Positions 8,024 through 12,624 of a stretch of 12,624 nucleotides of DNA are shown here, piece after piece. The position numbers and the translations under genes are program-made. Source of the DNA: Oehlia diaphana (taxonomy: Eukaryota; Glomeromycota; Glomeromycetes; Glomerales; Glomeraceae); contig QZLH01001132.1 in assembly GCA_003833135.1 (NCBI GenBank), positions 14,688 to 27,311 on the forward strand, given 5' to 3'. The notes beneath the pieces are model-generated. The model saw only the letters and a program-made list of their open reading frames with translations, made no database searches and was not told the DNA's origin. The number at the start of each line of letters is the position of its first letter. The first letter of the stretch is position 1.

Positions 8024-8260
8024 TATGAATTTTGGACACGATTCAGTGATCCTATGTGTGATCGTGAAATTTTACATTTTTTATATGTTTCAGGATTTTT
8101 GCATCCATTTTCTGGCCAATATTGCAATGATGGTGACACTTTTTGGAAATATTTTCATAAAGCATTAGAAGCTAACAAAAGAGGTCATGATGGAAAAAGA
8201 AGGATTCTTTCTATCATAGTGGAAAATTTTTCTTATAGCGTTTTAATGGAAAAATTAAAA

Positions 8261-8336
8261 GTAAGTATAAAGAACTACTATTACAAAAAAATTCTGAAAT
8301 ATATTGAATAATATATATCTTTTCATATTCCAATAG
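8261..8336 (+). other. Intron 2 of the transposase-like gene
   Basis: It has a strong GTAAGT donor at 8261 and a CAATAG acceptor ending at 8336. Phase is 0. The following exon starts ATT GCA TAA, so a stop lies three codons in. Confidence 0.75.
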
Positions 8337-8756
8337 ATTGCATAAGGTTTGATCTTTGAAGCAAGAAAATATGCAAGAGCCAATGGTCCTGGTTGTATAA
8401 TATTAGAAAAACCTATTAGAAAAGTCAAAAGAATTACTTCTGAACAACAAAGACAATTTGATTTCTTCTTTCAAGATAAAGCTCATGTCATCATGAGCTC
8501 TTATAGAACTGATGCAAAAATAGAAAAACCAGTCGTTTATTTAAAAAATACAAAAAATATATTGTAGGAAAAATTCAAAGATTCTTTTCCAAATGGAATT
8601 AAGCGTATAACCTTTTACACTCAATTGATGGAATAACGATATATTTACTGAGAGGATCTTAGAGGATTGTGCTCTACATGCAGTACATATGGATACGAAA
8701 CTTTTGAAGATATTATGAATTTAATAAAGAAAAAAATTATTGATATAAAATTACAG

Positions 8757-8817
8757 GTAGTTCTTTGTTATACTATAAAAATTGTTCTAAATATTAACGA
8801 GCAATAAAATTTTGTAG
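8757..8817 (+). other. Intron 3 of the transposase-like gene
   Basis: The donor is CAG/GTAGTT and the acceptor TTTTGTAG. ATTAACG near 8792-8800 suits a branch site. Phase is 0; the 61-nt length is typical for a fungus. Confidence 0.75.
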
Positions 8818-9564
8818 AATGTTTTTTCTCAACATGGTTGCTTTTTAAGACATTACCTAAAAAAAGAATATGAGGAACATTTAGTTGTAACTGACCATGG
8901 ATTCACATCACATAGCTCATATATAAATCATTGCTTATTGTATGCCTTCGGTGAATGTAACGAATCTCATACCTATATTTGTAATAAATGTCAAGAAATA
9001 TTTCAGTTTTTTCAAGATTTAAAAGACAGTTTGAATCCATCATGCCATAAAGAAATTCAAGAATTTCAAGACCGCATTCTTTATTACCTTGCCCATCAAA
9101 CTAGAAAAACATACTTAAATGCACAATTCAATGCAGCACTTTTGGATTTAAATGAAGATGAAGCAATATTAGTTGTAGATTATAAAATGAAAATATTACC
9201 CAAAATTGCACGTGAAACTAAACAAGAATTTTTTGGAAAGAAAGGCTAGGCACTACGTACAGTATTGTTATATACCAAATCTAAAGATAGTTCTGAAATT
9301 AATATACAAGCCATAGATCACTGGTTTACAGATGCTCATCAAAATGCATGGTTCTCAGCATCATCGCTACATTCTGTAATAGAAAATTTAGAAATAAAAC
9401 CAAAATGGGTTAGTATAATCTCTGATAATGGTCCCCATTACCATAACTCAGAACTTATGATCATTATGAGCAAGTGATATGAATGGTATGGAATTCAAGT
9501 AAAAAAATGGATATTCCTTAAAGCAGGCGAAGCGAAGACTACTGTGGACTCACACCACGCTCAG

Positions 9565-9622
9565 GTTTGTAATATGTAGTAATTACATTTTTTTTAAAAA
9601 AAAACTTATAATAAATTTTTAG
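9565..9622 (+). other. Intron 4 of the transposase-like gene
   Basis: The donor is CAG/GTTTGT right after the DSHHAQ codons and the acceptor TTTTTAG ends at 9622. Phase is 0. Confidence 0.7.
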
Positions 9623-10071
9623 ATATCATTATCAATAAAATGATACATTTGGGTTGGTGGAGAAATTTAAGAGGGAAATGATATTACTTCAGCTATCAAG
9701 GATATTGCTGGCACTTCAGTTGCTCACATAGAACCAAATCGAATTAATTAAGTGCTAAATTATAAAAACCAAATAAATAATAAATAATTAATAACAAATA
9801 AACATTTCATTGACAGAAAATAAAAAAGGCAAAGCAAAATCTACAACTATACCTGGTATATCAAATTAGTTTGAGTGGACTTGGCCAATTGAAGGAGAAA
9901 ATGCTAGATATATAAAAGTACGAGCCATACCAAATCTTGGTAATTGGATATTATTTTTTCCTGCTCAGATTCAAAATTTCACAAAGGGTGAAGTTAATCA
10001 GCCATCACCACAAGTATCTGAATCAATGAATTCAAAATCTCCATAGAAAATACCCGTTCTATATGTATCAG

Positions 10072-10174
10072 GTAGAGTGATGTATATTTATTGAATATAC
10101 TAATACTACTTATGCCAAATATTGCTAGTAGTGGTGCTTGTTGATCTTATATTTTCACCTAACATTTATTTCAG
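10072..10174 (+). other. Intron 6 of the transposase-like gene
   Basis: The donor is CAG/GTAGAG. A clear CCTAACA branch-like word lies near 10158, then a TTTATTTCAG acceptor ending at 10174. The intron before it (9752-9816, acceptor TTGACAG) is plausible but does not keep frame, so an indel or another donor is likely there. Confidence 0.6.
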
Positions 10175-10460
10175 AATTAGTTTTTTATAGAAAGATTACA
10201 CGTCAAAACATTATCTATTGAACTTATTGCACTTCCTTACCTCCGTTCTCATATACAGAATTTATTCTAATTGCATAAGTCACATATCTGTCTCCAATGT
10301 TATATTGACATATTAGGAGTTTGTCTAAAACGGTTACCATTATAAGAACTAACTAGTGAGTTGCAAAATTGGAAAATTAACTATGGAAATCAAAATAAGA
10401 GACAGAAGTTAGTGAAAATTTTAGACAAGGAATTAACACAAGAAACTTTAGAAAAAGAAG

Positions 10461-10518
10461 GTAATCACATACTGTAATTTTTCAACGCTGACCATTATAA
10501 ACTTTCTGGCTTTTTTAG
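10461..10518 (+). other. Intron 7 of the transposase-like gene
   Basis: The donor is AAG/GTAATC and the acceptor TTTTTTAG; GCTGACC near 10488 could be the branch site. It is followed by a 52-nt exon (10519-10570). Confidence 0.65.
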
Positions 10519-10570
10519 GATCACGTCTAAAAAATCGAAGTATGTCAAATAAAGAATACAACAACATAAG

Positions 10571-10630
10571 GTAAATTAGATATGTTTTGACTCAAATATA
10601 CATATGGAACTAATATTTTGTATATTGCAG
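10571..10630 (+). other. Intron 8 of the transposase-like gene
   Basis: The donor is AAG/GTAAAT and the acceptor TATTGCAG ends at 10630. Joining keeps the frame (AG/A CTT TTG) into LLGATEFPL. Confidence 0.7.
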
Positions 10631-10877
10631 ACTTTTGGGTGCAACTGAATTCCCATTAGCAAGTAGCTAGGCAACTAAAGAAGCTCAAAAATATGGAAAA
10701 AAAGGTGGCGGAAAATGTATAAAAAATAAGATATCTGCTATTTTAGAAGAATGTTTTTTGGTTGGAAATGCTGACAAAAGTCACAGAATGACTGCTCAAA
10801 ATATGTGGGATTTATTGACTTTAAAAGCGCAAGAAGGAGAAATTGAAAGTTCAGACATACCAAAAGTAATCTTATAA

Positions 10878-11143
10878 TTATGGGATATTTAACTTAACTT
10901 ACATCTGTTATTTTACTTTCTTTGGTGAAGATCAATGAAAAATCAGCATATAGAATAAAAAATTTTTTTATAACGATGATCGGTATACAGAAAAAAAATC
11001 GTTATCAGTTTATCGTGAATAATGTAATATAACTGGTTTACAGATTAACGTCAGTATAGCTATATCGCAAAATTTATAATAAATTTGGTATATAGTAGTA
11101 AAATTAATTATATGTGGATTTGGTTTTGAAAAAAAAGTTGATA
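10878..11143. other. Non-coding inner flank of the right TIR
   Basis: An acceptor-like TTTGGTGAAG ends at 10930 and could start a last short exon, but the reading after it (INEKSAYRIKN...) is not convincing. The remainder holds CGTTAT/ATAACG words in both orientations, like the subterminal repeats of the element. No gene seen. Confidence 0.45.
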
Positions 11144-11190
11144 AGAGTCAAAATCAGTTTATTTTGAATCGTTATATCAAGTTCTGACTG
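11144..11190 (-). repeat. Right terminal inverted repeat
   Basis: The reverse complement begins CAGTCAGAACTTGATATAAC and includes TGATTTTGAC about 35 nt in. It matches the left end with only A/G and C/T differences over the first 22 nt. TA follows at 11191-11192. Confidence 0.7.
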
Positions 11191-11299
11191 TATATATATT
11201 TTATAGGATAAAGTATAAAAATTATAGGTTATATTTAAAAGCGTAAAGTAATAAAAATTTCTGAAAAAAGATATACTGTATCAACACTTAGTGATATTA

Positions 11300-12108
11300 T
11301 CTTGACAACTTATGATCAAAATGAAGCGCGTTTTATTTCTTCAAAGTACAAATACTCAACTCCAATTTTGGTAAAATCATTTATACACAATTGATTTTTT
11401 GTAAATAGTTTCTTATGGTTGCAAGCCAGCAATTGCGATTCTGATGGATTTTGGCAAAAGAGTAGGTATTTTAACATAAGAAGAACGTGATGGTGAACTA
11501 GGTGGGCTGTTAGAGGCAATTACCGTTAAAAGTTCAGAAATGCGATGCTTAAAATCATAAAAAAAGGTTGTTAAATAGTTGGTGCCAATTTTTGCATCAA
11601 ATATAGTAAACAGCTACAATCTTAACCACTTACTTTAACATTATAAAATACTTCTGAAACTGTCACTAAGCCTACAATTTTTTCCCGTTTGATTAGGACA
11701 CATATATTTGCAATTAAGATCATCTTGTATATTCTGTCATTATTAAGGTCCATCTTGTAAATGCGAATATGTTCACCTTTGCAGTTAAATGTTAATAAAT
11801 ACACTAAAAAGTCAATCCAAATTGTGTATACTTACTACATACCCATATACTGAAAGAAATCATTCCAATTCTATTTCCGTATTTTTTTATTAGCTCATCC
11901 AAGGTATTCGTCTGATACTCAACAAGTTTGATTAGATCTTTTTTGACCAATACAGAAGAAGAGTCCCTTGGTTTAACTTCCTCGAAGAGAATTTCATCTT
12001 TAGTGTTGGTCAAAATTTTGAAATTGGATTTATTACCTTTAACAGCAACATTTTCCTTATTGTTAAGACATTGACTTTTTGAAGCGGAGCTCTTGCTATT
12101 GCTCTTTT
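11300..12108 (-). pseudogene. Decayed gene of unknown family
   Basis: Three minus-strand pieces read in order. Piece A (about 12108-11843) gives KSNSKSSASKSQ..., FEEVKPRDSSSVLVKKDLIK, YQTNTLDELIKKYGNRIGM and ISFSIW, and ends at a TGG/GTATGT donor-like site. Piece B (about 11786-11640) gives GEHIRIYKMDLNND in one frame and KYMCPNQTGKNC in another, a possible zinc-binding or Cys-rich turn. Piece C (about 11590-11415) gives GTNYLTTFFYDFKHRISELL, a Ser/Pro-rich linker SNSPPSSPSRSSYVKIPTLL and KSIRIAIAGLQ, then after a stop and frame change NDFTKIGVEYLYFEEIKRASF (in two parts). The codon-like quality in three registers argues for a real but broken gene. The 39-nt candidate intron 11804-11842 does not restore the frame. 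I do not recognise the family. Confidence 0.45.
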
Positions 12109-12111
12109 AAC

Positions 12112-12146
12112 ACAAGTATACAAAGGATACTCAATTATACTTGTAT
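12112..12146. repeat. Short inverted repeat ACAAGTATA / TATACTTGT
   Basis: Nine-base perfect arms flank a CAAAGGATACTCAAT loop. It begins just upstream of the decayed minus-strand gene. Role unknown. Confidence 0.5.
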
Positions 12147-12159
12147 CCAAAATTATTTT

Positions 12160-12262
12160 AGTATTACGGAAATATGTAATTATGTAATTCTGTAATTATT
12201 AAGTAATTTGCCAGAAAAATTCCATATTCCGTAATTAATTTCGGACTCCGTAATTAATTACA
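12160..12262. repeat. Cluster of GTAATTA repeats and ATTACGGAA inverted repeat
   Basis: TGTAATTATGTAATTCTGTAATTA is a short tandem run at 12175-12198. ATTACGGAAATATG near 12163 is inverted as CATATTCCGTAAT near 12223. CCGTAATTAATT occurs twice (about 12229 and 12250). It looks like a small AT-rich foldback element. Confidence 0.55.
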
Positions 12263-12367
12263 TATAGTGCAGAACCTCTATATTCAACTACTTACAGTAT
12301 GTATAGTAACAATTGATTGATTATAAATTTCTAAAAAAAAAATTTTTTATATTAAAGTAAAAAATTT

Positions 12368-12416
12368 AACCGATAATTTTTATAAATATGATCATTAGCT
12401 TTAAAAATTATCGGTT
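12368..12416. repeat. Perfect 15-bp hairpin AACCGATAATTTTTA
   Basis: The arms 12368-12382 and 12402-12416 are exact reverse complements with a 19-nt loop. The flanks are A-rich on the left and T-rich on the right, which extends the pairing. It could be the end of a MITE or a terminator-like structure; nothing decides between them. Confidence 0.7.
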
Positions 12417-12439
12417 ATTTTTTTTCTAAATTAAATTTT

Positions 12440-12552
12440 GGTTAAGTTTTAGCTGTTTAAAAATCTGTAATTTAAATATACTGACAAAATTTAATTAAAA
12501 TTAAGACTAGTCTAATTTTTGCATTACAGATCTTTTTTAGCCACATTTAATG
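12440..12552. repeat. Nested foldback: ATTACAGAT arms around an AGACTAGTCT palindrome
   Basis: The arms AATCTGTAAT (about 12463-12472) and ATTACAGAT (about 12523-12531) face each other, with weaker pairing outward. The centre is the palindrome AGACTAGTCT (12504-12513), flanked by AAAATT and AATTTT. No coding frame is seen from 12109 to the window end. Confidence 0.55.
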
Positions 12553-12624
12553 TAATATTAATTATTATTTTACTTCAGAATTTTTTTTTCAATATGCTAA
12601 GAAGAAAAAAAAGTTCTAATATTG

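Larger units (their letters stand above)
7062..10877 (+). pseudogene. Multi-exon FYR-like / DDE transposase-like gene, interrupted by nonsense codons
   Basis: Proposed exons are 7062-7973, 8024-8260, 8337-8756, 8818-9564, 9623-9751, 9817-10071, 10175-10460, 10519-10570 and 10631-10865 (or to a stop at 10875-10877). Introns start GT and end AG; exons 1-4 join in phase 0 as 772 codons without an indel. The N-terminus (residues 75-230) resembles F/Y-rich FYRN/FYRC domains: SGPLIMGH, LFVYEIGVSS, KKQRVLFVQEI, NNVWQKI, DIFGISHFQVQTFVQTL. Next come WRAMLSHAGC, FWTRFSDP, an HTH-like KRRILSIIVENFSY...ARKYARANGPG segment and Cys pairs GLCSTC and CNESHTYICNKC. A DDE-like core has Asp 9178-9180 (VVDYKMKILP), Asp 9424-9426 (SDNGPHYHN) and Glu 9529-9531 (AGEAKTTVDSHHAQ), 35 codons apart for the last two. 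The end is GGGK...FLVGNADKSHRMTA. Stops in exons 1-4: 7554, 7722, 7794, 8343, 8565, 8634, 8649, 9247, 9475; later 9641, 9668, 9867, 10044, 10668. Confidence 0.7.
6125..11190. mobile_element. 5.07-kb element bounded by pogo/Tigger-like TIRs
   Basis: The left end (from 6125) and the reverse complement of the right end (to 11190) share CAGTCARAACTYRATATAA and beyond. TA lies directly outside both ends (6123-6124 and 11191-11192), as expected for Tc1/mariner-pogo target sites. Inside are the C-terminal tail of a pogo-type transposase on the minus strand and a large transposase-like gene on the plus strand. The ends fit the first, while the second is of another type, so the element may be composite: a pogo shell with lost middle and an inserted or captured gene. 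A single element carrying both genes is the alternative. All coding parts carry stops. Confidence 0.65.

Noticed and set aside
11804..11842. 39-nt intron (GTATGT...TTTTTAG) in the minus-strand gene
   Set aside because: The splice sites look fair, but joining them does not open the next frame and the length is short, so it was not called.
1..12624. Search by eye for tRNA, rRNA, riboswitch and bacterial promoter or terminator signals
   Set aside because: No cloverleaf with a GGTTCGAATCC-like arm, no rRNA core words and no prokaryotic signals were seen.

Overview
The window is AT-rich eukaryotic DNA. It has short GT..AG introns (about 50-100 nt, several with CTAAC/CTGAC-like branch sites), transposon debris on both strands and little intact coding sequence. 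The decayed families (a Polinton-type integrase and A32-like ATPase, zinc-ribbon/nuclease repeat proteins, a pogo-like element) resemble what I know of repeat-rich arbuscular-mycorrhizal fungal genomes such as Rhizophagus. That placement is inference from protein style. No RNA gene, CRISPR array or prokaryotic-type operon was found.

Layout. (1) 3-1102 (+): the 3' part of an unrecognised gene, split in two frames at 227-230, with an acidic 8-residue tandem repeat and a basic tail behind a stop codon. (2) 1103-2095: non-coding, with a diverged ~160-bp direct duplication, an inverted segment and ACGT-rich simple sequence. (3) 2096-4264 (+): remains of a Polinton/Maverick-like element, in order a retroviral-type DDE integrase, a zinc-ribbon plus PD-(D/E)XK-like nuclease, and an A32/FtsK-like packaging ATPase; all three are broken. 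(4) 4390-5600 (-): a decayed protein of five ~61-codon zinc-ribbon repeats followed by a nuclease domain of the same kind as in (3). (5) 5660-5944: a foldback MITE-like element. (6) 6125-11190: a 5.07-kb region bounded by pogo/Tigger-like terminal inverted repeats and TA dinucleotides. It holds the C-terminal tail of a pogo-type transposase on the minus strand (6395-6826). On the plus strand it holds a large multi-exon gene (7062 to about 10877) encoding an unusual transposase-like protein, with an F/Y-rich (FYR-like) N-terminus, an HTH-like segment, Cys motifs, a D-D-E triad and a lysine/glycine-rich C-terminal region. (7) 11300-12108 (-): a decayed gene of unknown family. (8) 12100-12540: short palindromes and foldback repeats.

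One pattern runs through the window. In-frame stops fall again and again where a single C-to-T or G-to-A change would make them, especially at tryptophan positions. The two ends of the 5-kb element differ only by transitions across their best 22 bases. The large transposase-like gene keeps one open frame over 772 codons in four exons, interrupted by nine stops and no indel. This suggests decay driven by cytosine deamination (methylation- or RIP-like) rather than random drift. The most novel candidate is the FYR-like/DDE protein; the clearest structural find is the five-unit zinc-ribbon array.
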